Shown here one piece after another: positions 1-5,629 of a DNA stretch of 7,769 bases (within the stretch, counting starts at the first letter, position 1; every line of letters starts with the position of its first letter). The notes under the pieces are model-generated. The model saw nothing but the letters and a program-made list of their open reading frames with translations, was not told the origin of the DNA and did not search any database. The stretch spans positions 1,292 through 9,060 of the forward strand of contig DBVS01000041.1 of assembly GCA_002308235.1 (NCBI GenBank), written 5' to 3'. Source of the stretch: Lachnospiraceae bacterium UBA1258 (GTDB lineage Bacteria > Bacillota > Clostridia > Lachnospirales > Lachnospiraceae). The translations under genes were made by a program, and so were the position numbers.

Positions 1-19
1 GCCTCTTGAGTATTTCTCC
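1..19 (-). tRNA. 5' end of a probable tRNA-Ser, cut by the window edge
   Basis: Read on the minus strand, the last 19 bases are GGAGAAATACTCAAGAGGC. This fits the start of a Firmicute serine tRNA: a seven-base acceptor strand GGAGAAA, then TA at positions 8-9, a D-stem CTC, and a D-loop beginning AAGAGGC. From memory it closely resembles the 5' end of Bacillus tRNA-Ser. A perfect promoter lies about 60 bases upstream, as expected for a stable RNA gene. The anticodon and everything after the D-loop lie outside the window, so the isoacceptor cannot be given and the call rests on a short match. Confidence 0.6.
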
Positions 20-81
20 AAAGTCTGAATACCTCTACCAATTATGGTTTTTATTCATACTGCGCGTTCAACGCAAGTGTT

Positions 82-110
82 ATTATATCCAAGCATCACG
101 CCTTTGTCAA
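82..110 (-). promoter_or_regulatory. Perfect sigma-A-type promoter for the tRNA gene
   Basis: On the minus strand TTGACA (110 to 105) and TATAAT (87 to 82) are both exact consensus and are separated by 17 bases. The transcript should start near 75-76, giving a leader of roughly 56 bases before the tRNA-Ser start at 19. The first bases of that leader contain the palindrome GCGTTCAACGC (64-74), which could form a small 5' hairpin removed by RNase P processing. Full-consensus promoters are typical of strongly expressed stable RNA genes. Confidence 0.82.
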
Positions 111-113
111 CAC

Positions 114-144
114 AAAAACTGCCCGCTTATTTAGCGATCCGGGC
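114..144 (-). terminator. Terminator-like hairpin overlapping the plsC stop codon
   Basis: Read on the minus strand, GCCCG (144 to 140) can pair with CGGGC (125 to 121) around a 14-base loop that can itself pair weakly (GCT with AGC). A run of five T (118 to 114) follows two bases later. The hairpin includes the last codons and stop of the acyltransferase gene and sits just before the tRNA promoter, where a terminator for the fumarase-plsC operon would be expected. The stem is short and the loop large, so efficiency is uncertain. Confidence 0.45.
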
Positions 145-843
145 GTCGGTTTCCAAAGCTATCGCTTCTTCAATGCGGGATTTAACAAGGGCGGCAATCT
201 CGCTCGTGGACATGTCCTTATATTCTTCGTAATAAATGGGCTTTAAATACCGAACTTTAACGGTTACCTTACGAATCGAGTTTTCATCAAAGGGAACAAA
301 GGAATCCATAAGAGCACAGGGAAGTATCGGTGCTTTCGCCTTTACTGCGCTCTTGAAGCTTCCGCCCTTCATCTCGTTCATCTTATTTCCCATTTTGCTT
401 CTGGTGCCTTCGGCAAAAATAAGGAAGTTCTCGCCGTTTGCAACCCTTTCGGTCATTTCCTTTATGACGTTCATGGACTGGCGAAGGTCTTTTCTGTCTA
501 TGGGAATGGCTTTAAGTGCGTGCATTACCTGCTTTACGATGGGAAAATTCTTGACTTCTTTCTTTGCCACAAAGGAAAACGGTCTGGGAAAACTGTCAAA
601 AAAGACCAGCACGTCATACAGTCCCTGATGATTGGGGAAAATTACAAACCCGTTTTTCTCGGGGACGTTTTCGAGTCCCTTTGCCTCAATTTTTACGCGC
701 CCGGACCTATTGGCGATTTTCGCTATCTTCTTAATATAAGAAAAAGCAGCGTCGATTCCTTTGTGCTTTCCCAGCCAATATATTTTAAAAAGATAGTACG
801 GAACAAACAAAATGTTCCTGATTATCATTAACGCAATACGCAT
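127..843 (-). CDS. plsC: 1-acyl-sn-glycerol-3-phosphate acyltransferase (PlsC/LPLAT family)
   Basis: Likely transfers a fatty acyl group to lysophosphatidic acid to make phosphatidic acid, the second acylation of membrane phospholipid synthesis, at the inner face of the membrane. The 238-residue protein has the family's catalytic HX4D motif as NHQGLYD (H72, D77), block II around residues 112-119 (AIPIDRKD), the substrate-phosphate-binding block FAEGTRS (143-149) and a block-IV-like KAPILPCAL near 170-178. A hydrophobic, basic N-terminus (about residues 3-24) suggests membrane association. Length is normal for the family. The start is preceded by an AGGGA ribosome binding site and lies 2 bases after the fumarase beta stop, so it is probably translated from the fumarase mRNA. 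Acyl donor (acyl-ACP or acyl-CoA) and exact lysophospholipid are not visible; a related lysophospholipid acyltransferase is the main alternative. Confidence 0.9.
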   Translation of the reverse strand: MRIALMIIRNILFVPYYLFKIYWLGKHKGIDAAFSYIKKIAKIANRSGRVKIEAKGLENVPEKNGFVIFPNHQGLYDVLVFFDSFPRPFSFVAKKEVKNFPIVKQVMHALKAIPIDRKDLRQSMNVIKEMTERVANGENFLIFAEGTRSKMGNKMNEMKGGSFKSAVKAKAPILPCALMDSFVPFDENSIRKVTVKVRYLKPIYYEEYKDMSTSEIAALVKSRIEEAIALETDARIAK

Positions 844-845
844 TT

Positions 846-1397
846 TTATTCCCTGCCGTATTCCTTTATTGCTTCTTTATAAAGGTCGTTCCCGTCCTTA
901 TCGATTACCACGATAACAGGAAAATCTTTAACGGTCAATCGCCTTATCGCTTCTGTGCCGAGGTCCTCGTAGGCCACAACTTCTGCTTCGGTGATCGCCT
1001 TAGATAAAAGGGCTCCCGCACCGCCGACTGCGGCAAAATACACGCAGCCGTTTCTGACTATGGCGTCCTTAACGGCATCGCTTCTTTTTCCTTTGCCTAT
1101 CATGCCCTTTAGTCCAAGGTCCAGCAAAGCAGGTGCGTACTTGTCCATGCGACTTGCGGTGGTGGGCCCTGCAGAGCCTATGGGACGACCTTCTCTGGCC
1201 GGACTGGGACCCATGTAATAAACCACGGCACCCGTCAAATCAACGGGGAGCTTCTCTCCCTTTGAAAGCGCCTCACTCATTCTTTTGTGGGCGGCATCCC
1301 TGGCTGTATAGACCACTCCGTCAAGATATACATAATCTCCGATACGAAGGCTCTTTATATCATTGTCAGAAAGCGGAAGTTTCAAATGTCTGTCCAT
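846..1397 (-). CDS. Class I fumarate hydratase, beta subunit (Fe-S hydro-lyase C-terminal domain)
   Basis: Small subunit of an oxygen-sensitive [4Fe-4S] fumarase interconverting malate and fumarate in the cytoplasm. With the start chosen here it has 183 residues, normal for the stand-alone beta subunit. Family landmarks are RDAAHKR (33-39), YYMGPSP (60-66), the active-site block AGPTTASRMD (76-85), GMIGKGKR (98-105) and YFAAVGGAGAL (120-130). The frame is open further upstream to an ATG at 1463, but that start overlaps the alpha gene by 40 bases and has no ribosome binding site; the ATG at 1397 has GGAG 8 bases ahead and gives MDRHLKLPLS, a sensible beginning. It follows alpha by 26 bases. 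The closely related L(+)-tartrate dehydratase beta subunit is the alternative, judged less likely from length and context. Confidence 0.9.
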   Translation of the reverse strand: MDRHLKLPLSDNDIKSLRIGDYVYLDGVVYTARDAAHKRMSEALSKGEKLPVDLTGAVVYYMGPSPAREGRPIGSAGPTTASRMDKYAPALLDLGLKGMIGKGKRSDAVKDAIVRNGCVYFAAVGGAGALLSKAITEAEVVAYEDLGTEAIRRLTVKDFPVIVVIDKDGNDLYKEAIKEYGRE

Positions 1398-1405
1398 ATG
1401 AAAAT

Positions 1406-1409
1406 CTCC
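1406..1409 (-). promoter_or_regulatory. Ribosome binding site that fixes the fumarase beta start
   Basis: GGAG on the minus strand lies 8 bases upstream of the ATG at 1397, within the gap between the alpha stop (1424) and that ATG. It supports the internal start over the longer one at 1463. Confidence 0.7.
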
Positions 1410-1423
1410 AAAATAGAATAATC

Positions 1424-2266
1424 CTAAAGCACTCTTGTCACGTGCCTGTTTACATGGCAGCAAATGTTCACTGCCACGGGAAGTCCGGCAATATGGGTAG
1501 GATAGGTAAGCACATTTACGGCAAAGGCGGTCACCCTGCCTCCGAGACCTCCGGGACCGATGCCCGTATTGTTTATCTTTTCAAGAAGTTCTTCTTCCAG
1601 TTCTTTTACATAAGGAATGTCCGAGTGTTTCCCTGCGGGCCTCAGTAACGCTTTCTTTGCCAGAAGAGCGCACTTTTCGAAGGTTCCGCCGATCCCCACG
1701 CCGATGACCATGGGAGGACAGGCGTTGGGCCCTGCGTCCTTAACCGCGGTAAGCACTGCTGCCTTCACTCCTTCAATACCGTCTGCCGGCTTAAGCATGA
1801 ACACGCGGCTCATGTTCTCGCTTCCGAAGCCCTTCGGAGCAAGCGTGATCTCCACCCGGTCCCCGGGCACAATCTCCGTATGAATTACCGCAGGCGTATT
1901 GTCCTTTGTATTGTTTCGGATAATGGGATCGTCAACCACCGACTTTCTCAAATATCCTTCCGTGTATCCACGCCTTACTCCCTCATTTACTGCGTCCGTA
2001 AGACTGCCGCCCGTAAGATGCACATCCTGTCCCACAGAAAGAAAGACAACAGCCATTCCCGTATCCTGGCAGATGGGGATCATGTCCTCTTTAGCGATCT
2101 TAAGATTCTCCTTAAGCTGGTCAAGAATCTTCTTTCCCACAGGCGATTCTTCTTTGTCAACCGCGTCGCAAAGCGCTTTGTTCATATCCGCAGAAAGAAA
2201 GTGATTCGCTTCAATGCACATTTCCTTCACGGCTTCGGTTATTTTTTCAACATTTAATTCTTTCAT
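1424..2266 (-). CDS. Class I fumarate hydratase, alpha subunit (Fe-S hydro-lyase N-terminal domain)
   Basis: Large, cluster-bearing subunit of the heterodimeric [4Fe-4S] fumarase; pairs with the beta subunit encoded directly downstream. In anaerobic Clostridia this enzyme usually serves an incomplete TCA cycle or the reductive branch toward succinate. The 280 residues carry the expected conserved segments: PICQDTGMAVVF (64-75, C66), NACPPMVIGVGIGG (181-194, C183), GPGGLGGR (237-244) and LPVAVNICCHVNRH (262-275, C269/C270). C66, C183 and one of the C269-C270 pair are the likely cluster ligands, by analogy with class I fumarases. The start has GGGGAG six bases upstream. It is the first gene of the leftward run and is divergent from the sigma factor gene across 133 bases, in which no convincing minus-strand promoter was found. 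An L(+)-tartrate dehydratase alpha subunit is the alternative. Confidence 0.92.
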   Translation of the reverse strand: MKELNVEKITEAVKEMCIEANHFLSADMNKALCDAVDKEESPVGKKILDQLKENLKIAKEDMIPICQDTGMAVVFLSVGQDVHLTGGSLTDAVNEGVRRGYTEGYLRKSVVDDPIIRNNTKDNTPAVIHTEIVPGDRVEITLAPKGFGSENMSRVFMLKPADGIEGVKAAVLTAVKDAGPNACPPMVIGVGIGGTFEKCALLAKKALLRPAGKHSDIPYVKELEEELLEKINNTGIGPGGLGGRVTAFAVNVLTYPTHIAGLPVAVNICCHVNRHVTRVL

Positions 2267-2347
2267 GTTTTTCTCCCCGATAATCGTTTCGATTTTATCA
2301 TTATTCGGTTTCTTATTCCATATTTTTTATAATATTCTTTCATCTGT

Positions 2348-2376
2348 TTGCGGCTAATGGGTAAAGGCCTTATAAT
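2348..2376 (+). promoter_or_regulatory. Probable sigma-A-type promoter of the sigma-serpin operon
   Basis: TTGCGG (2348-2353) and an exact TATAAT (2371-2376) are separated by 17 bases. Transcription would start near 2383, only a few bases before the AAAGGAG ribosome binding site (2386-2392) and about 17 bases before the ATG at 2400, so the leader would be very short. A second TATAAT at 2328-2333 lacks a good -35 (TTCGGT at 2304-2309, 18-base gap) and could be an alternative. No separate ECF-type promoter motif was recognised, though the sigma factor's own target motif is unknown. Confidence 0.55.
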
Positions 2377-2399
2377 GGTGTTGCGAAAGGAGCTCACCA

Positions 2400-2957
2400 A
2401 TGGAAGATTCAAAGATAGTCGAACTCTATCTTAAAAGAGACGAAACAGCGATTTCCGAATCGTCGGGAAAATATGGCAGGTTCTTAACTTTCCTGTCTAA
2501 AAATATCCTTACCCTCAAAGAAGATGCGGAGGAATGTGTCAACGATACCTATTTGACGGCATGGAACAAGATTCCGCCGATCATACCCGAGTCCTTAAAG
2601 GCCTTTCTCGGACGTATCGTTCGTGACCTCTCGATCTCCAAATACCGTGCAAATCACGCGGCTAAGCGCTATTCGGGAATGGATCTGCTTTTATCGGAAC
2701 TGGAGGAATGTCTCCCGTCAAGCGATACCGTAGACCGGGAACTGGAACGGACTGAGCTTGCACGGGTCATAAACAATTGGCTCCTGACTCTGTCCCCCGA
2801 TACGAGATCTTTGTTTGTCCGCAGATACTGGTACGGCGATTCCGTTAAGCTCCTTGCCTTTGAAAACGGCTGCTCTCAAAACACCATGGCTCAAAGAATG
2901 TTCAACTTAAGGAAAGCCCTTAAGGAAACTCTTGAAAAGGAGGATATTCATGTATGA
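2400..2957 (+). CDS. ECF-like sigma-70 family RNA polymerase sigma factor
   Basis: A 185-residue two-domain sigma factor of the extracytoplasmic-function type, expected to redirect RNA polymerase to a small set of promoters in response to an envelope signal. Region 2 spans about residues 20-90: DAEECVNDTYLTAW (42-55) is the region 2.2/2.3 core and LKAFLGRIVRDLSISKYR (67-84) matches the 2.3/2.4 helix that melts and reads the -10. After a variable linker, region 4 spans about 117-178: LSPDTRSLFVRRYWYGDS is region 4.1 and the following helix pair, FENGCSQNTMAQRMFNLRKAL, is the -35-binding helix-turn-helix. The start has AAAGGAG at 7 bases. The stop overlaps the serpin start by four bases (ATGA), implying translational coupling and a functional partnership. 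Sigma factors encoded this way are normally held inactive by the membrane protein encoded next to them; here that is the serpin. Confidence 0.88.
   Translation: MEDSKIVELYLKRDETAISESSGKYGRFLTFLSKNILTLKEDAEECVNDTYLTAWNKIPPIIPESLKAFLGRIVRDLSISKYRANHAAKRYSGMDLLLSELEECLPSSDTVDRELERTELARVINNWLLTLSPDTRSLFVRRYWYGDSVKLLAFENGCSQNTMAQRMFNLRKALKETLEKEDIHV
2937..2943 (+). promoter_or_regulatory. Ribosome binding site of the serpin gene inside the sigma factor gene
   Basis: AAGGAGG lies within the last codons of the sigma factor gene, 10 bases before the ATG at 2954. A nearer ATG at 2950 is out of frame with the serpin. The strong site together with the ATGA overlap fixes the serpin start and suggests coupled synthesis of the two proteins. 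Confidence 0.8.
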
Positions 2958-4516
2958 AAAAAGAAGAGCTGTTTGATGCCGTTACAGACATAAATGACGA
3001 ATTTATCGAAGAAGCGGGAAGAACAAAGATCCGCAAGATAACAAGAATAATCAGATACGCCGGAAATGCTGCTGCCGTTGTCATAATCGGCGTTATCATC
3101 CTTAATCAGACCGGGTTTCGCAAAGATATGGCAAAAAACGAATTCGTAGCGGAATCAGTCGCTTCTACTGCTGCCGTTGCCAACAATGAAGGAGGCTTTA
3201 TGCTTGAGGATAGCAAAATGCAACTTGACGCACGCAATGCGGACAGTTACACCGCAGGATTCATAGGAGACCCTAACCTTGTTTTGCCTGCTTCCGTGCC
3301 CATTTCCGATGCACTCCCCGAAGCAGACGCAACTTTCGAACCTGAAGCCGGCGCTACCGAAAAAGGCATAACAAATGCCATACCCTCAGGCGAAACTGCA
3401 TCGACGGATACGCAGTCTTCCGCCGGTTTCACCTCTAATCTTTTAAAGAATGTTTTTGCGGATTTCAAAGGTGATAATCTCACGGTTTCTCCCATAAATA
3501 TCTACCTTGCGCTGGGAATACTCGCCGAAACCACGGACAACAACACACGAAACGAAATCCTGTCCGCCTTAAACGTATCGGATATTGATGAACTTCGCGC
3601 ATACTGTAACAGACTTTGGAATGAAAATTACGCAAGCGACGATGTTGCAGTAAACATTCTGGGAAGCTCACTGTGGCTTGATAACTCCGTAAACTTTAAC
3701 TACGACACCGTATCACGGATTGCAGATCTTTACCATGCAAGCACCTTTAACGGAGATATGGGTTCTTCGTCACTTAACGATTCTCTTCACAACTGGATGG
3801 ATTCCATGACCGGAAACTTCCTTAAGGATCAGACACAGAACCTTAACTTCTCCGACGAAATGATTACGGCCATTGTTACGACCATATATTTCAAGGACAG
3901 CTGGGTTAACAGCTTCAACAAAAACAGCAATACGGAAGATACTTTCCGCGGAGCAGACGGAAATCAGACCGTCACTTATATGAATGCAAGCAACCGCGGA
4001 ACCCTTTACCGCGGAAGCGATTATACCGCTTCGTCCCTTTCCATGAACAACGGTTACTCCATGTTATTCATCCTTCCCGACGAAGGAAAGAATCCGGAAG
4101 ACCTTATGAAGGACGGCGATGCGCTTGATTTCATTCTTTCTTCCGAAAATGCTCCTAACGGCGGCCACGGAATAGTAAACTACACCGTACCTAAATTCGA
4201 TATTTCTTCACAGCTGGAGCTTTCAAAAACCATGAGTGCTCTGGGCGTTAAAGATGTATTCTCCGATAAAACCGCAGACTTTTCGCCTTTGACGACAGAA
4301 AGAACGGATATCAGCGTTTCAAGCATTCTTCACGGCGCAAGAGTTAAAATTGACGAAGACGGTTGCGAAGCTGCGGCTTATACCGCAATTACAGTCGGAG
4401 CAACGGCAATGCCCACCGAAATTTACGATTTCGTTTTGGACAGACCTTTCATCTTCGTAATCAGAAACATTAACGGCGAGCCCCTGTTTGTGGGAACCGT
4501 CAACAATATCAAGTAA
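2954..4516 (+). CDS. Membrane-anchored serpin, probable partner (anti-sigma-like) of the ECF sigma factor
   Basis: A 520-residue three-part protein. Residues 1-34 are a charged cytoplasmic segment beginning KKEELFDAVTDINDEFIEEA, the style seen at the start of sigma-linked membrane proteins of Clostridia. Residues about 35-51 form one transmembrane helix. Residues about 56-155 are an Ala/Ser/Thr/Glu-rich linker. A serpin domain fills about 156-520. Serpin landmarks are NLTVSP (175-180), TTIYFKDSW near 312-320, and FVLDRPFIFVI (493-503), which fits the family signature. The hinge reads E-D-G-C-E-A-A-A-Y-T-A, with G470 at P15 and C471 at P14, followed by ITVGATAMPTE (479-489). The Ala-rich hinge indicates an inhibitory serpin that traps a serine or cysteine protease outside the membrane. 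The loop residues near the scissile bond are small (G482 to M486), suggesting an elastase- or subtilisin-like target; this is inference. The short N-terminus lacks the Cys/His motif of zinc anti-sigma domains. Confidence 0.88.
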   Translation: MKKEELFDAVTDINDEFIEEAGRTKIRKITRIIRYAGNAAAVVIIGVIILNQTGFRKDMAKNEFVAESVASTAAVANNEGGFMLEDSKMQLDARNADSYTAGFIGDPNLVLPASVPISDALPEADATFEPEAGATEKGITNAIPSGETASTDTQSSAGFTSNLLKNVFADFKGDNLTVSPINIYLALGILAETTDNNTRNEILSALNVSDIDELRAYCNRLWNENYASDDVAVNILGSSLWLDNSVNFNYDTVSRIADLYHASTFNGDMGSSSLNDSLHNWMDSMTGNFLKDQTQNLNFSDEMITAIVTTIYFKDSWVNSFNKNSNTEDTFRGADGNQTVTYMNASNRGTLYRGSDYTASSLSMNNGYSMLFILPDEGKNPEDLMKDGDALDFILSSENAPNGGHGIVNYTVPKFDISSQLELSKTMSALGVKDVFSDKTADFSPLTTERTDISVSSILHGARVKIDEDGCEAAAYTAITVGATAMPTEIYDFVLDRPFIFVIRNINGEPLFVGTVNNIK

Positions 4517-4542
4517 ATATCGACACCCTCCCGTGTCGATAT
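4517..4542 (+). other. Perfect 10-bp hairpin immediately after the serpin stop codon
   Basis: ATATCGACAC (4517-4526) and GTGTCGATAT (4533-4542) are exact inverse complements around a CCTCCC loop. It starts on the base after the serpin stop. CCCC, not a T-run, follows it, so it is not a classical intrinsic terminator. It may protect the 3' end of the sigma-serpin mRNA or be a protein-binding palindrome. Confidence 0.6.
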
Positions 4543-4549
4543 CCCCGAA

Positions 4550-4579
4550 AAAGGGACGCACCGTTTGATGCGTCCCTTT
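4550..4579. terminator. Bidirectional intrinsic terminator between convergent genes
   Basis: AAAGGGACGCA (4550-4560) pairs perfectly with TGCGTCCCTTT (4569-4579), an 11-bp GC-rich-core stem with an 8-base loop. On the minus strand the GC core is followed by TTTTT, a good T-run ending the kinase transcript. On the plus strand it is followed by TTTAATTATAT, a weaker tail ending the serpin transcript. It lies between the serpin stop at 4516 and the kinase stop at 4592, which are convergent. Confidence 0.82.
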
Positions 4580-4591
4580 AATTATATCTGT

Positions 4592-5536
4592 TTATTTATC
4601 TGCCTTTTCCGCTATATCTTTGTTTCCTCTGGGATCCCAGATGAGGCTCTCCCAATGCTCAAGCTGTGCTTCCGTCATAAAACCGTTTGACGTTCCCATG
4701 TAGCCTATCTTGTTTGATGTAAACAGTAAAGCTTTGTGGATTGCATCTCCCGCTTCAAGACCCTTCTGAATGTAATGTAAGAAGCAGGCAAAAAGCGCAT
4801 TTCCGGCTCCGGCAGTGTTAACAACCTTTCCGGTCCTGACAGGATCGTAATGAACGGTCATGTTCTTTACTTCGTCGTGAAGGATCAGGCCGTCCGCGCC
4901 CTGACCGATAATGATAAGCTTTATGTCGTATTTCTTTGCCATGTTCTGCGCAAAGGCGAAGGGATCTTCATCGGTAACATCACTGAAAAATACTATGTCT
5001 GCCGCACTTAAGAAATCCGCATTGTATTTTTCTTTTTCGCGACTGAAGGAGTGGATCTTAACGGCCAGCTTTTTGTTGTGATCGCCTGCAAGATGCATAA
5101 TGGGTCTGCAGAAATTGGCATTTGAAAGGACCACCATCTCTGCTTTGTCCATGATCGGATCCACCAGGGACATTTCATAACCCACATCACGAATGTCCTT
5201 TAAATCTTCAAAGGTCTGCTCTTCGCGGTTTTCGTCAAAGAACATGACCTCCATAGGCGTCTCGTTCATAAGAGGAAGCACGTACTTGGTATCAAGGGTG
5301 ACCTCTCTGTCGGGAGGATTGAAAACTCCCATGCTCTGGTCGCGTCCAACCACAGTCATAAAATCAATGTCGTCCCCCAGCCACTTAAGAGCCAGGCTGA
5401 TATTGAAGGCGTCTCCGCCGGCGCTTGTATGGATGGCATCGTTCAATGCAGTAAAACTCTTGTATTCTATCGGAATTTTGTTGACTTTAACGATCGTTTC
5501 GAGCTGTGTGATTCCGGCAATAATGAATTTACTCAT
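4592..5536 (-). CDS. PfkB/ribokinase-family carbohydrate kinase, atypical active site
   Basis: A 314-residue cytoplasmic protein of the PfkB (ribokinase-like) fold, which phosphorylates sugars, nucleosides or related small molecules with ATP. The substrate-side motif is SAGGDAFNISLALKWLG (38-54), with the conserved GG and N45. A mixed alpha/beta core follows, and the C-terminal signature NTAGAGNALFACF starts at residue 240. In typical members this reads D-T-x-G-A-G-D, where the last Asp is the catalytic base; here that position is N246, and the first Asp is also Asn (N240). The small oxyanion-hole glycines are kept. It may belong to a subgroup with altered catalysis or be a regulatory or binding protein. 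The start has GGAGG six bases upstream. It is the last gene of the leftward MFS-hydrolase-kinase run. The substrate cannot be read from the sequence. Confidence 0.82.
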   Translation of the reverse strand: MSKFIIAGITQLETIVKVNKIPIEYKSFTALNDAIHTSAGGDAFNISLALKWLGDDIDFMTVVGRDQSMGVFNPPDREVTLDTKYVLPLMNETPMEVMFFDENREEQTFEDLKDIRDVGYEMSLVDPIMDKAEMVVLSNANFCRPIMHLAGDHNKKLAVKIHSFSREKEKYNADFLSAADIVFFSDVTDEDPFAFAQNMAKKYDIKLIIIGQGADGLILHDEVKNMTVHYDPVRTGKVVNTAGAGNALFACFLHYIQKGLEAGDAIHKALLFTSNKIGYMGTSNGFMTEAQLEHWESLIWDPRGNKDIAEKADK

Positions 5537-5605
5537 GTTACCCCTCCGTTCGGTCTTATGCTTTTCCCTGTGGAAATCATCAATAAATACGATAATTACG
5601 GAATT

Positions 5606-5611
5606 ATTATA
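5606..5611 (-). promoter_or_regulatory. Possible -10 element ahead of the kinase gene
   Basis: The 93-base gap between the hydrolase stop and the kinase start is AT-rich and holds an exact TATAAT on the minus strand. No good -35 is found at 16-18 bases. An alternative is TTGAAT (minus strand, near 5621-5616) with a TAATTA about 18 bases on. Either could give the kinase its own promoter, but the kinase may simply be read through from the hydrolase gene. Confidence 0.25.
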
Positions 5612-5629
5612 AGTTTATTCAATTAAAGG

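Noticed and set aside
1398..1463. A longer start for the fumarase beta subunit at 1463
   Set aside because: It would overlap the alpha gene by 40 bases, lacks a ribosome binding site and adds 22 residues with no family resemblance; the ATG at 1397 has GGAG at the right distance.
1133..1648. 171-codon open frame on the plus strand across the fumarase genes
   Set aside because: Antisense to two strongly recognised genes, with no ribosome binding site and no recognisable protein features.
1880..2257. Plus-strand open frames opposite the fumarase alpha gene
   Set aside because: Shadow frames of a well-conserved gene with no independent support.
2950..2952. ATG at 2950 as the serpin start
   Set aside because: It is out of frame with the serpin; the in-frame ATG at 2954 has the correct overlap and ribosome binding site.
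3119..3420. Ala/Glu/Thr-rich stretch of the serpin protein as a separate domain or repeat
   Set aside because: No repeating unit or fold is visible; it reads as a flexible linker between membrane helix and serpin domain.
5591..5612. AT-rich inverted repeat (ATAATT/AATTAT) after the hydrolase gene as a terminator
   Set aside because: Only about six A-T pairs and no T-run; too weak to terminate, and probably chance in an AT-rich gap.
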